Of a stretch of 64,000 bases of DNA, positions 36,328-44,866 are shown piece by piece (positions within the stretch are counted from its first letter, which is position 1; every line of letters starts with the position of its first letter). The DNA lies in NCBI GenBank assembly GCA_949287095.1, contig CASEFA010000018.1, positions 1-64,000 on the forward strand. The letters are read 5' to 3'. Made by a program: the position numbers and the translations under genes. Source of the DNA: an uncultured Bacillota bacterium. GTDB taxonomy: Bacteria; Bacillota; Clostridia; Peptostreptococcales; Anaerovoracaceae. Under the pieces are notes generated by a model. The model made no database searches. It was not told where the DNA came from and saw only the letters and a program-made list of their open reading frames with translations.

Positions 36328-36834
36328 ATGTACGCAATTATTGAGACTGGCGGAAAGCAGTACAGAGTACAGGAAGGCGACGTTATCACTGTTGAAAAGC
36401 TCGACGTTAACGCAGGAGATAAGGTTGAACTGGACAAGGTACTGGTTCTCAGCGACGACAATGGACTGAAGGTTGGAACACCTTACGTGGAAGGAGCCAA
36501 GGTTATCGCCGAAGCTGTTGAAAACGGAAAGGGAAAGAAGGTTATAATCTTCAAGTATAAGGCTAAGAAGGACTACAGAAAGAAGCAGGGTCACAGACAG
36601 CCGTATACCATGATCGAGATTAAGTCCCTCGGCGGAAAGGCTGCCGCGAAGGCTGCTCCTAAGAAGGAAGAAGCCAAGGAAGAGCCGAAGGCTGAAGTAA
36701 AGGCTGAGAAGAAGGTATCCGCATCTATGAAGAAGGACGAGCTCATCGCATACGCTAAGGAGCACGGAATCGAAATAGACGAAAAGGCTACTAAGGCAGT
36801 AATAATCGAAACTATCGAAGCGGCTAATAAATAG
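36328..36834 (+). CDS. rplU: Ribosomal protein L21 with C-terminal extension
   Basis: A 168-residue large-subunit protein. Residues 1-103 are a normal bL21 ([18 protein letters not shown] to [17 protein letters not shown]). It continues with a Lys/Ala/Glu-rich linker (104-130) and a compact helical tail (133-165, [16 protein letters not shown]) that resembles the HeH/SAP/LEM-like or Rho-N type helix-extended-helix domains. Typical L21 is about 103 residues. AGAGGAGG precedes the ATG. Confidence 0.95.
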   Translation: MYAIIETGGKQYRVQEGDVITVEKLDVNAGDKVELDKVLVLSDDNGLKVGTPYVEGAKVIAEAVENGKGKKVIIFKYKAKKDYRKKQGHRQPYTMIEIKSLGGKAAAKAAPKKEEAKEEPKAEVKAEKKVSASMKKDELIAYAKEHGIEIDEKATKAVIIETIEAANK

Positions 36835-36873
36835 TAACCGCATTGTGAATGGAAACAAGGAGGTGTAAGAACC

Positions 36874-37134
36874 ATGGCAAGTAAGAAAGGTGTAGGAAGC
36901 TCGAAGAACGGTCGTGATTCCGAGTCGAAACGCTTAGGTGTTAAAACCGGTGACGGTCAGTACGTTAGCGCCGGAAGCATCCTTGTAAGACAGAGAGGTA
37001 CTAAATTCCATCCGGGCAACAATGTGGGCATCGGTGGAGATGATACACTGTTTGCAAAGATCGAGGGTAACGTTAAGTTCGAAAGAAAAGGCAAGACCAA
37101 GAAGCAGGTAAGCGTTTATCCTAAAGAAGCATAA
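36874..37134 (+). CDS. rpmA: Ribosomal protein L27
   Basis: An 86-residue bL27 that reaches into the peptidyl transferase centre. It starts [16 protein letters not shown], i.e. already at the mature N-terminus; the N-terminal extension with a FF-A cleavage site found in many Firmicutes is absent. AAGGAGGTG lies upstream, 39 bp after rplU, and there is no room for the Prp protease gene usually between the two. Confidence 0.97.
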   Translation: MASKKGVGSSKNGRDSESKRLGVKTGDGQYVSAGSILVRQRGTKFHPGNNVGIGGDDTLFAKIEGNVKFERKGKTKKQVSVYPKEA

Positions 37135-37137
37135 TTT

Positions 37138-37164
37138 TAAGGCCCCTGAATTAAGGGGCCTTTT
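37138..37164 (+). terminator. Terminator after rpmA
   Basis: AAGGCCCC, a TGAATTA loop and GGGGCCTT followed by TT. A strong GC-rich stem four bases after the L27 stop. Confidence 0.8.
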
Positions 37165-37233
37165 ACTTACAGCGTAAAGCCTGAAAATCTTAAAAACAGG
37201 CTTTGGAGAATCGGAAGAGAAAGGAGGCGGACC

Positions 37234-38520
37234 ATGTTTGCCGACAGAGCGAAAATAACAATTAAATCGGGAAAAGGCGGCAACGGCTGCGTATCCTTCA
37301 GGCGTGAACCTTTCGTACCGGAGGGAGGGCCTGACGGCGGAGACGGCGGCAGAGGAGGAAACATAGTTTTCCTTGCGGACAGAAATCTGCGCACTTTGAT
37401 GGATTTCAGATATAAAAAGAAGTACGAAGCGGAAAACGGCCAGGACGGCATGAAGAAGAAGTGCTTCGGAAAGAACGGCCAGGACCTCATCATCAAGGTT
37501 CCCGTGGGAACAGTGGTCATTGACGAGGATACGGGTCTCGTTATGAGGGACCTTAAAGAGGACGGTGAAAGCTTTGTGGCTGCCAAAGGCGGCAAAGGCG
37601 GCAAGGGCAACACCAATTTCAAGAACTCGGTAAGACAGGCGCCTAACTTTGCGGAAGCAGGGGGAGCCGCCAGAGAGAGAAATATTATTCTGGAACTGAA
37701 GATGATTGCAGATGTAGGACTTGTGGGCTTTCCTAACGTGGGAAAATCCAGCCTTCTCGCCGTATCCACCAGCGCCAGACCTAAGATAGAAAACTATCAC
37801 TTCACCACCATAGAGCCCAACCTGGGAGTGGTAAAGCTTTACGATAAGGACTTTGTCATGGCTGATATAGCCGGAATCATAGAAGGCGCTCACAAGGGAC
37901 TGGGCCTGGGGCTGAAGTTTTTGAGGCATATAGAGAGAACCAAGGTTCTCATTCACGTCGTTGACGTTTCGGGAAGCGAAGGAAGAGACCCTAAGGAGGA
38001 TTTCGACAAGATAAACGAAGAGCTGAGGCAGTACGGCAGAAGGGTTTCCGAAAAGCCTATGATAGTTGCGGCTAATAAGATAGATATGGTGGACGAGGAC
38101 GGGCCAGAATACAGGGAGTTCTACGACTACGTCACCGGGCAGGGATACAAGGTGTTCCCGATATCCGCGCCTCTAAACCTGGGAGTAAAGGAACTTCTCA
38201 CAGAGGCTCTTCACCAGCTTGAAAAGGCGGCTCAGGAGCCGGAAGAGGACGATTACGAGTACTTTGACTTTGAAGCAGACGATAAGGATCCTGATTACAG
38301 AACCGTATACGCCGGCTTTGACGGGGAGTGCTACACTCTTTCCGGAAAGCAGCTTCAGAAAATATTCGACTCAACTAACTTCAACGACATGGGTTCCCTC
38401 AGGTACCTTTACAAATACATTGAGAGAAGCGGTGCTATTGACGAGCTGAAGGAAATGGGTCTCGAAGAAGGAGATATCATTAAGATAGACGATTTTGAAA
38501 TGGAGTTCTTCGATGAATAA
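37234..38520 (+). CDS. obg: GTPase Obg
   Basis: A 428-residue ribosome-associated GTPase. The glycine-rich OBG fold covers about 1-158 (GKGGNGCVSFRREPFVPEGG, GGKGGKGNTNF). The G domain shows GFPNVGKSS (G1), the TTIEPNLG switch, DIAGIIEGA (G3) and NKID (G4). The C-terminal OCT domain is present (about 345-428). AAAGGAGGCGG precedes the ATG. The next gene overlaps its end by 8 bp. Confidence 0.97.
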   Translation: MFADRAKITIKSGKGGNGCVSFRREPFVPEGGPDGGDGGRGGNIVFLADRNLRTLMDFRYKKKYEAENGQDGMKKKCFGKNGQDLIIKVPVGTVVIDEDTGLVMRDLKEDGESFVAAKGGKGGKGNTNFKNSVRQAPNFAEAGGAARERNIILELKMIADVGLVGFPNVGKSSLLAVSTSARPKIENYHFTTIEPNLGVVKLYDKDFVMADIAGIIEGAHKGLGLGLKFLRHIERTKVLIHVVDVSGSEGRDPKEDFDKINEELRQYGRRVSEKPMIVAANKIDMVDEDGPEYREFYDYVTGQGYKVFPISAPLNLGVKELLTEALHQLEKAAQEPEEDDYEYFDFEADDKDPDYRTVYAGFDGECYTLSGKQLQKIFDSTNFNDMGSLRYLYKYIERSGAIDELKEMGLEEGDIIKIDDFEMEFFDE

Positions 38521-39037
38521 ACGTCTTGATGAGGAAAAGTGCCAAAAGCTGTTTGAAGAATACGGCACACCGGAGCACGTAATGGGCCATTGCCGCGCCG
38601 TAAGCGACACGGGATACAGGATAGCTCTCGCCCTAAACAGGGCGGGAATGAATCTCGATGCGGAACTGGTGAAATACGCAGGACTGATTCACGACCTTAT
38701 GAGAGTGCGCGAAAACCACGGCGAGGAAGCGGCGAAGGTTCTGAGAAGTCTCGGGTATATCGATGAGGCGGACGTGGTTGAAAATCACATGCACTACGAC
38801 TTTCCGAAGAAAGGAGACCCTGACGAGACCGACATAGTGTGCCTTGCGGACAGGCTTGTATGCGAAGATGAGTACGTGGGCCTTGACAGAAGGCTTGACT
38901 ATCTCATTAACAAGCCGGGAAAGACGGAGGAGAGAACCAGAAGACTTCTGGAGAAGAAAAAGGACACCGAGGATTTCATATCACGGATAGAGGAGAAAAT
39001 GGGCTGCACCATAGACAGCCTGTTTGCGGAGGACTGA
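38513..39037 (+). CDS. HD-domain phosphohydrolase
   Basis: A 174-residue cytoplasmic protein with an HD fold: HVMGHCRAV (first His), LIHDL (HD pair) and VVENHMHYD. Such HDIG-type proteins hydrolyse phosphodiesters or nucleotides; YqeK-type Ap4A hydrolases sit near obg in other Firmicutes, but this sequence is only loosely similar. The start was placed at the ATG overlapping the obg stop by 8 bp. It overlaps the next gene at ATGG/TGA, so the three genes are coupled. Confidence 0.8.
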   Translation: MNKRLDEEKCQKLFEEYGTPEHVMGHCRAVSDTGYRIALALNRAGMNLDAELVKYAGLIHDLMRVRENHGEEAAKVLRSLGYIDEADVVENHMHYDFPKKGDPDETDIVCLADRLVCEDEYVGLDRRLDYLINKPGKTEERTRRLLEKKKDTEDFISRIEEKMGCTIDSLFAED

Positions 39038-40878
39038 TGGAAAAGGATAAGCTCAATTCCCTGCTCAGGCAGGTGGAAAAGCCGGCAAGGTACACCGGCG
39101 GAGAATTAAATATTGCCGTAAAGGACCCGGAAAAGGCGAGGGTAAGGTTTGCATTCGGATTTCCCGACCTTTACGAGATAGGAATGTCCTACATGGGTCT
39201 TCAGATCCTGTATCACATTCTGAATAAAACCGATGACATATACTGCGAGAGAGTTTTCTCGCCGGCTCCCGATATGGCAGAGCTTATGAGAAAGGAAGAC
39301 GTTCCTCTTTTTACCCTTGAGACAAAGACGGCGCTTAAGGATATGGACGTGGTAGGCTTTACCCTTCAGTACGAGATGTCCTTTACGGGCATACTGGATA
39401 TGCTCGACCTTGGCGGAATCACTCTCTTCGCGGAAGAAAGAGGAGAAGATGAGCCCCTTGTCATTGCCGGAGGTCCGTGCGCGTATAACCCGGAGCCTCT
39501 TGCCGATTTCATAGACGTGTTTCTCATAGGAGACGGAGAGGAGAGCCTTCCCGATTTTCTCCTGAAATATGCATGCGCCAGGGAAAATGGTATGACAAAG
39601 GCTGAATTCCTCCGTTCCGTTGCGGCTGATACGGGAGTTTACGTGCCCGTTTTTTACGAACCGGAATACAATGAGGACGGGACGATCAAGTCATACAGAA
39701 AATTGTATGAGAATGCTCCGGATAAAGTGGAAAGATGCCTTATAGACGATATTGAGAACGTGGACTTTCCGACGGATCTCATAATTCCGTTTATCGAAAC
39801 GGTCCACGACAGAGCCGTAGTGGAGACCTTCAGGGGCTGCACCAGAGGCTGCAGATTTTGTCAGGCCGGAATGATATACAGGCCTGTAAGGGAGAGAAAG
39901 CCTGAGACTATCAGAGAGCTTGCCGAAAAACAGATTATGTCAACTGGACACGAGGAACTTTCACTTCTGTCTCTTTCCACCAGCGATTACTCCAGATTCG
40001 AGGAACTGGCAACGGGACTGATGAAGGAATGCATGGAGAAGAACGTTTCCCTGTCTCTTCCGTCCCTGAGACTTGACAGCTTCTCCTTTAACGTGCTCAA
40101 TGAAATTCAAAAGTACAAGAAGTCGGGACTTACCTTTGCGCCGGAGGCAGGCACTCAGCGGCTCAGAGACGTCATAAACAAAGGCATAACGGAAGAGGAT
40201 ATATACGGCGCGGTAAGACAGGCCATAGAGCTTGGGTGGAGGCAGATCAAGCTTTACTTCATGATAGGACTTCCTACGGAAACCGATGAGGATATGGACG
40301 GAATAGCCGAAATAGCGTCCAATATAGTAAGACTCCACAGAGAGTCGGGGCGGGGCGGCAGGTTTAACGTAACCGTCAGCGTGTCCAATTTCGTTCCGAA
40401 GGCCCACACGCCTTTTCAGTGGGAGTCTCAGGATACGGCCGCTGAATTCAGGCGCAAGCACGACTATCTGAGAACCCGTCTCAAGATGAAAAACGTCACC
40501 TTCAACTACCACGACGACGAGGTGAGCCGGTGCGAGGCCATATTCGCAAGAGGAGACAGAAGGTGCGGAAAGCTTCTTTACGAGGCGTTTAAGGAAGGAT
40601 GCAGACTGGACGGCTGGGCTGAGCATTTTGATCCCGAGAAGTGGGCAAAGGCCGCCGAAAAGGCCGGAATCGACACGGATTTTTACACCTGCAGAAAGCG
40701 CAGCGCAGATGAAGTTCTTCCGTGGGATATCATCGACTGCTCCGTGCTCAGGTCGTACCTTGAAAAGGAGCGGGAAAAGGCCTACGGCGAAGAGACCACC
40801 CGTGACTGCCGCTACGGATGCACGGGCTGCGGGATAAACCGCCGCACAAAATGCGCTATGGGAGGTATTTATGAATAG
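39037..40878 (+). CDS. TIGR03960-family B12-binding/radical SAM protein
   Basis: A 613-residue protein with an N-terminal cobalamin-binding-like region (FGFPDLYEIGMSYMGLQIL, then GGPCAYNPEPLADFID) and a radical SAM core with Cys268, Cys272 and Cys275 (CxxxCxxC, CTRGCRFC). A cysteine cluster near the C-terminus (DCRYGCTGCGINRRTKC) may hold another Fe-S site. It is normally encoded with a DUF2344 protein, as here, where the two genes overlap by 8 bp. The substrate is unknown; neighbours suggest RNA or ribosome-linked work. Confidence 0.9.
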   Translation: MEKDKLNSLLRQVEKPARYTGGELNIAVKDPEKARVRFAFGFPDLYEIGMSYMGLQILYHILNKTDDIYCERVFSPAPDMAELMRKEDVPLFTLETKTALKDMDVVGFTLQYEMSFTGILDMLDLGGITLFAEERGEDEPLVIAGGPCAYNPEPLADFIDVFLIGDGEESLPDFLLKYACARENGMTKAEFLRSVAADTGVYVPVFYEPEYNEDGTIKSYRKLYENAPDKVERCLIDDIENVDFPTDLIIPFIETVHDRAVVETFRGCTRGCRFCQAGMIYRPVRERKPETIRELAEKQIMSTGHEELSLLSLSTSDYSRFEELATGLMKECMEKNVSLSLPSLRLDSFSFNVLNEIQKYKKSGLTFAPEAGTQRLRDVINKGITEEDIYGAVRQAIELGWRQIKLYFMIGLPTETDEDMDGIAEIASNIVRLHRESGRGGRFNVTVSVSNFVPKAHTPFQWESQDTAAEFRRKHDYLRTRLKMKNVTFNYHDDEVSRCEAIFARGDRRCGKLLYEAFKEGCRLDGWAEHFDPEKWAKAAEKAGIDTDFYTCRKRSADEVLPWDIIDCSVLRSYLEKEREKAYGEETTRDCRYGCTGCGINRRTKCAMGGIYE

Positions 40879-41548
40879 ATACGCTATGGAATTTTCAAAG
40901 ACCGGAATGATACGGTATACCTCTCATTTGGATATGCTCAGGCTTTTCAAGCGCACGCTTAGAAAAACCGGAGTTCCCCTCGCTTATTCCCAGGGGTTCA
41001 ATCCCCATCCGAAGCTGGGATTTGCCCAGCCTCTTTCTCTGGGATATGAGGCTAAATCCGACTACTTAGAGTTCGAGACGGTAACGCCTGTGGATACTTC
41101 GGAGCTTCTGACAAAGACTGCAGCGGCCATGCCCGAGGGAATTACGGTTTCACGGTGCGTGCCGGTGCTGGATAACGTAAAATCCCTTGCTGCCATGGTA
41201 GTGTCGGCCGAATACACCATAAAGGTACCGGAAGCCTTATACGGCGGAAGGGATCCCGGGGAATTCACGACGGATTTTCTCGCTCAGGATGAGATAGTTG
41301 TAAAAAAGCGCCGCAAGAAGGATAAAAAGCTCGTTGAAACGGACATAAAGAGTAAAATAGAAGTTCTTAAGCCTGCCGGAGACAGAAGCCTTTATTTAAA
41401 GTCGCACTGCGGAAGCGCATCCAACCTGAGTCCGGATCTCGTAATCGACGCTCTCATAAAGTTCTCGGGCGCCGACGTTGAGAAGTACGATTTCGACGTT
41501 TCAAGAGACAGGCTCATCTTCTCCGGAGAATGGGAGGACGATTTTTAA
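40871..41548 (+). CDS. TIGR03936 (DUF2344) radical-SAM-associated protein
   Basis: A 225-residue protein with the DUF2344 start (TGMIRYTSHLDMLRLFKRTL, then AYSQGFNPHPKLGFAQPLSLG). It always travels with the TIGR03960 radical SAM protein; in some species the two are fused. Overlaps that gene by 8 bp and ends the obg operon. Function unknown. Confidence 0.9.
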   Translation: MNRYAMEFSKTGMIRYTSHLDMLRLFKRTLRKTGVPLAYSQGFNPHPKLGFAQPLSLGYEAKSDYLEFETVTPVDTSELLTKTAAAMPEGITVSRCVPVLDNVKSLAAMVVSAEYTIKVPEALYGGRDPGEFTTDFLAQDEIVVKKRRKKDKKLVETDIKSKIEVLKPAGDRSLYLKSHCGSASNLSPDLVIDALIKFSGADVEKYDFDVSRDRLIFSGEWEDDF

Positions 41549-41642
41549 ATAGAGTTCTGCCCGACGTCCGCTTGAAATTCAGTAAGGAATTTCGGCAAAA
41601 ATCGCCGTTTCGGCTTCAAAAACCAAAATTTTCCAAAGGCCC

Positions 41643-41671
41643 TTGTTTTCCGTCCGATGTGATAGTAAAAT
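41643..41671 (+). promoter_or_regulatory. comEA promoter
   Basis: TTGTTT (41643-41648), 17-bp spacer, TAAAAT (41666-41671), 41 bp before the comEA start. The rest of 41549-41711 holds no gene. Confidence 0.6.
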
Positions 41672-41711
41672 CACAGTACGGAATCTGCTTTTGCATGGAA
41701 AGGGGAGGAAA

Positions 41712-42407
41712 ATGAACTGGAAGAAAGAAGACATGACGGCCGTTTTAAGGACGGATAAGGTTAAGGATCTGCTGAAGAAGCTGAAGCGTTTTAAAGAGGA
41801 TAACGATAAGAAGATAAAAGTCGCTGTTGCGGTAACGGTAATCGCAGCAGCGGCGTTGTTTTTTGGACTGAAAGGGGAAAGTCAGAATTCTTCCCTTGAG
41901 GATGAGCTGCTGGCTCTGTCGGAAGGAAGCGCTTCCGAGGGCGGAAATAGCCTTGAAAAAGAACTCGAAGAGAGCCTGCCCGTGATTTACGTCGACATAA
42001 GCGGGGCGGTGGAAAAGCCCGGAGTTTACGATGTGAAGGAGGGAACGAGGGTTTTCGAGGTAATAGAGATGGCGGGAGGTCTTACCTCAGAGGCGGATAT
42101 AGACGGCTTTAACAGGGCGGAGGAAGTCTTTGACGGACAGAAGCTGACCATACCGGAAAAGATTTCGGAAGAGGCCGGCGGTGGAGCCATTGCCTCGGCA
42201 GGCGTAACATCATCAGGTCTTATAAACATCAACAGAGCCACGGCGGAGGAGCTTGACGAAATCCCCGGAGTAGGTCCGTCGACGGCTGAAGCAATCATCA
42301 GATACAGAGAGGAAAACGGCAGCTTCAGGAAGAAGGAGGATATAAAGAACGTCAGCGGTATAGGCGACAAGACCTATGAGAAAATGGCAGACAAGATTAC
42401 GGTTTGA
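41712..42407 (+). CDS. comEA: ComEA-family DNA-binding protein
   Basis: A 231-residue membrane-anchored DNA receptor for competence. A cytoplasmic basic tail of about 38 residues is followed by one membrane helix (KVAVAVTVIAAAALFF), an SLBB domain (about 95-155, VYVDISGAVEKPG-like) and two helix-hairpin-helix motifs (about 172-231, INRATAEELDEIPGVGPSTA). GGGGAGGAAA precedes the ATG at 41712. No comEC lies next to it. Confidence 0.88.
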   Translation: MNWKKEDMTAVLRTDKVKDLLKKLKRFKEDNDKKIKVAVAVTVIAAAALFFGLKGESQNSSLEDELLALSEGSASEGGNSLEKELEESLPVIYVDISGAVEKPGVYDVKEGTRVFEVIEMAGGLTSEADIDGFNRAEEVFDGQKLTIPEKISEEAGGGAIASAGVTSSGLININRATAEELDEIPGVGPSTAEAIIRYREENGSFRKKEDIKNVSGIGDKTYEKMADKITV

Positions 42408-42416
42408 TGGTATAAT
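42408..42416 (+). promoter_or_regulatory. Extended -10 promoter for the DUF896 gene
   Basis: TGGTATAAT is a perfect extended -10 element directly after the comEA stop; the -35 region is weak. It lies 40 bp before the DUF896 start. Confidence 0.55.
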
Positions 42417-42455
42417 AGCTTCACCGGAAAATTTACCACATTAAAAGGAGTATTT

Positions 42456-42689
42456 ATGATTACAAAGGAGAAAATCGACAGAATCAACGCTCTTGCCCAC
42501 AAGGCAAAGACCGCGGAAGGTCTTACGGATGCGGAAAAAGAGGAGCAGCAGATTCTTAGAAGAGAATACATAGATTCGTTTAAGGCGAACCTGAGAGCCC
42601 AGCTTGAAAACATCAGGTTCGTGGAGGATGAGGAAAAAGCAAGAGGCGAGGATCCGTCGGAGGACGTTATCATAATCGAGGAGGATTAG
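42456..42689 (+). CDS. DUF896 (YnzC-type) small protein
   Basis: A 77-residue helical protein of the DUF896/UPF0291 family: [33 protein letters not shown] and LRAQLENIR are diagnostic. The fold is a helical hairpin; B. subtilis YnzC is the reference and its function is not settled. The C-terminal tail is acidic. AAAAGGAG precedes the ATG. The macrodomain gene follows 2 bp later. Confidence 0.93.
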   Translation: MITKEKIDRINALAHKAKTAEGLTDAEKEEQQILRREYIDSFKANLRAQLENIRFVEDEEKARGEDPSEDVIIIEED

Positions 42690-42691
42690 AC

Positions 42692-43198
42692 ATGGCCGAG
42701 ATAAGAGTCGAAAAGGGCGACATCACGATGCTTTCCGTCGATGCCATAGTAAACGCCGCGAATTCGACGCTTTTGGGAGGCGGCGGCGTAGACGGAGCCA
42801 TTCACAGAGCGGCAGGCCCGGAGCTTCTTGCGGAGTGCAGAACCTTAGGCGGCTGCAGAACGGGAGAGGCTAAGATAACAGGAGGCTACAATCTGCCCGC
42901 AAAATACGTGATTCATACGGTAGGGCCCATATATTCGGGTTCGGAAAGCGATCCCGAAAATCTTTATAACTGCTACCTGAACTCCCTCAATCTTGCCCGG
43001 GCTAACGACGTTCACAGCATAGCGTTTCCGTGCATATCCACGGGAGTGTACGGCTATCCGAAGGATAAGGCTGCGCAGGTTTCGTCAAAAGCCGCAGTGG
43101 ACTGGATAAAGTCGAATTTCGACTATGATATGGAAATCATATTCTGCTGCTTCGACGACAGAAGCTGCGGATTATATAAAGAAATTTTGAATGTTTGA
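42692..43198 (+). CDS. Macrodomain O-acetyl-ADP-ribose deacetylase
   Basis: A 168-residue MacroD/YmdB-type macrodomain that binds ADP-ribose. Diagnostic segments are [47 protein letters not shown] and [10 protein letters not shown]. It removes acetyl or ADP-ribosyl groups. Start follows the DUF896 stop by 2 bp; in-operon. Confidence 0.93.
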   Translation: MAEIRVEKGDITMLSVDAIVNAANSTLLGGGGVDGAIHRAAGPELLAECRTLGGCRTGEAKITGGYNLPAKYVIHTVGPIYSGSESDPENLYNCYLNSLNLARANDVHSIAFPCISTGVYGYPKDKAAQVSSKAAVDWIKSNFDYDMEIIFCCFDDRSCGLYKEILNV

Positions 43199-43243
43199 GG
43201 AGCGTCCGCCTTTGGTATAAGACTACCGAAGGAGTTGATGATT

Positions 43244-44413
43244 ATGAGAAACGTGTACATGGACTACTCCGCGACCACACCGGTCAAGGAGGAAGTTTTA
43301 AAGGAAATGATACCTTACTTCACCGAGAACTTCGGAAACCCGTCCAGCCTATATACGCCGGGACTTACCGCAAAGGAAGGCCTTGACCTGGCGAGAGAAA
43401 GGGTTTCCGGTCTCATCGGAGCGGAATCCTCGGAAGTTTACTTCACGGGATGCGGAAGCGAAGCGGACAACTGGGCGATCATGGGAATTGCCGATAAGTT
43501 TAAGGATAAGGGTAATCACATAATAACCAGCAGCATAGAGCATCCGGCCATACTGAGAACCTGCGAATATCTTGAAAAGCACGGATTTCAGGTTACGTAT
43601 CTGATGCCGGAAAAGGACGGAAGAATTCTTCCCGAGACTCTTGAGAAAGCGATTACTGATAAAACAATACTCGTAAGCGTAATGCTGGTAAACAACGAGG
43701 TCGGAACCATAGAGCCCATTAAGGAACTTGCTAAGGTCGCGAAGGCCCGCGGCATACTTTTTCATACTGATGCGGTTCAGGCTCTCGGAAACGTTCCTAT
43801 CGAAGTAAAGGAGTTGGGCGTGGATCTGATGAGCATGTCAGCCCACAAGATTTACGGGCCTAAGGGCGTGGGAGCTCTGTATATCAGAAAAGGGCTGAGA
43901 TTTCCTAATCACATATTCGGCGGCGGTCAGGAAATGGGAAGGCGCGCCGGAACGGAGAACATGGCGGGAATCGTCGGATTCGGTAAAGCGGCCGAACTGG
44001 CAAAGGCCGGACTTTCAGAGCACATAGCTCATTCGGAGAAGCTGAGAAACCGTCTCATCGAAAAGGTGACCGCCGAGATTCCGGATACGTACGTAAACGG
44101 CACCATGGAATACAGACATCCGGGAAACGCCAATATCACTTTTAAATACATAGAAGGAGAGTCTATACTTCTTCTTCTGGACGCCTGCGGAATAAGCGTA
44201 TCCACCGGTTCCGCATGCTCGTCCAAGTCCCTTAAGCCGTCCCACGTTTTGACGGCCCTGGGAGTTCCCGTGGAAATGATTCACGGCACCGTGAGATTTA
44301 CGGTCGGCGACTTCACTACGGAAGAGGACATAGATTACGTTGTTGATAACCTTAAGAAAATAGTGGCAAGACTGAGAGAGCTTTCTCCTGTCAGCGCCGA
44401 GAAAGGATGGTAA
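43244..44413 (+). CDS. nifS: Cysteine desulfurase (NifS/IscS class)
   Basis: A 389-residue PLP enzyme that provides sulfur for Fe-S clusters and tRNA thiolation. The PLP lysine is in MSAHKIYGPKGVG, and the catalytic cysteine in STGSACSSKS. N-terminus MRNVYMDYSATTPV. Three starts are possible (43235 TTG, 43238 and 43244 ATG); 43244 is best placed from AAGGAG. An extended -10 TGGTATAAG near 43213 may drive the unit. nifU follows by 3 bp. Confidence 0.95.
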   Translation: MRNVYMDYSATTPVKEEVLKEMIPYFTENFGNPSSLYTPGLTAKEGLDLARERVSGLIGAESSEVYFTGCGSEADNWAIMGIADKFKDKGNHIITSSIEHPAILRTCEYLEKHGFQVTYLMPEKDGRILPETLEKAITDKTILVSVMLVNNEVGTIEPIKELAKVAKARGILFHTDAVQALGNVPIEVKELGVDLMSMSAHKIYGPKGVGALYIRKGLRFPNHIFGGGQEMGRRAGTENMAGIVGFGKAAELAKAGLSEHIAHSEKLRNRLIEKVTAEIPDTYVNGTMEYRHPGNANITFKYIEGESILLLLDACGISVSTGSACSSKSLKPSHVLTALGVPVEMIHGTVRFTVGDFTTEEDIDYVVDNLKKIVARLRELSPVSAEKGW

Positions 44414-44416
44414 GCT

Positions 44417-44866
44417 ATGGGATTATATAACGATACTGTAATGGATCATTTCATGAATCCGAGAAATGTAGGGGAAATGGAGAATCCGGACGGCGTAGGA
44501 ACATACGGAAGCCCGGTCTGCGGCGACATGATGCAGATTCAGATCAAGGTCGAAGACGACGTCATCAAAGACGCTAAATTTAAGACCTTCGGCTGCGGAA
44601 GCGCCATCGCATCATCCAGCATGGCCACCTCTATGATCATAGGAATGACCATAGACGAAGCCCTCGAAATCTCCAACAAGCAGATTATAGAGGAGCTTGG
44701 AGGACTTCCTGCGGTTAAGGTTCACTGTTCCGTACTTGCCGATCACGCCATAAAGGCTGCAATTTACGATTATGCTCAGAAGAACGGCAAAACCTACGCG
44801 GGACTTGAAGGGTTTGATCCTGATGCAGACGAGGATGAGCATGAACACGAAGATATCGAAGAATAA
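44417..44866 (+). CDS. nifU: Fe-S cluster scaffold NifU/IscU
   Basis: A 149-residue U-type scaffold. The three cluster cysteines are visible in GSPVCGDMM, KTFGCGSAI and VHCSVLAD. The C-terminal tail is acidic and His-rich (DADEDEHEHEDIEE). No NFU-type C-terminal domain. It follows nifS by 3 bp and overlaps the mnmA start by 26 bp, a sulfur-transfer operon. Confidence 0.95.
   Translation: MGLYNDTVMDHFMNPRNVGEMENPDGVGTYGSPVCGDMMQIQIKVEDDVIKDAKFKTFGCGSAIASSSMATSMIIGMTIDEALEISNKQIIEELGGLPAVKVHCSVLADHAIKAAIYDYAQKNGKTYAGLEGFDPDADEDEHEHEDIEE

Noticed and set aside
36934..37956. 340-codon minus-strand frame across rpmA and obg
   Set aside because: Antisense to two conserved genes and crosses a strong terminator; no protein-like features.
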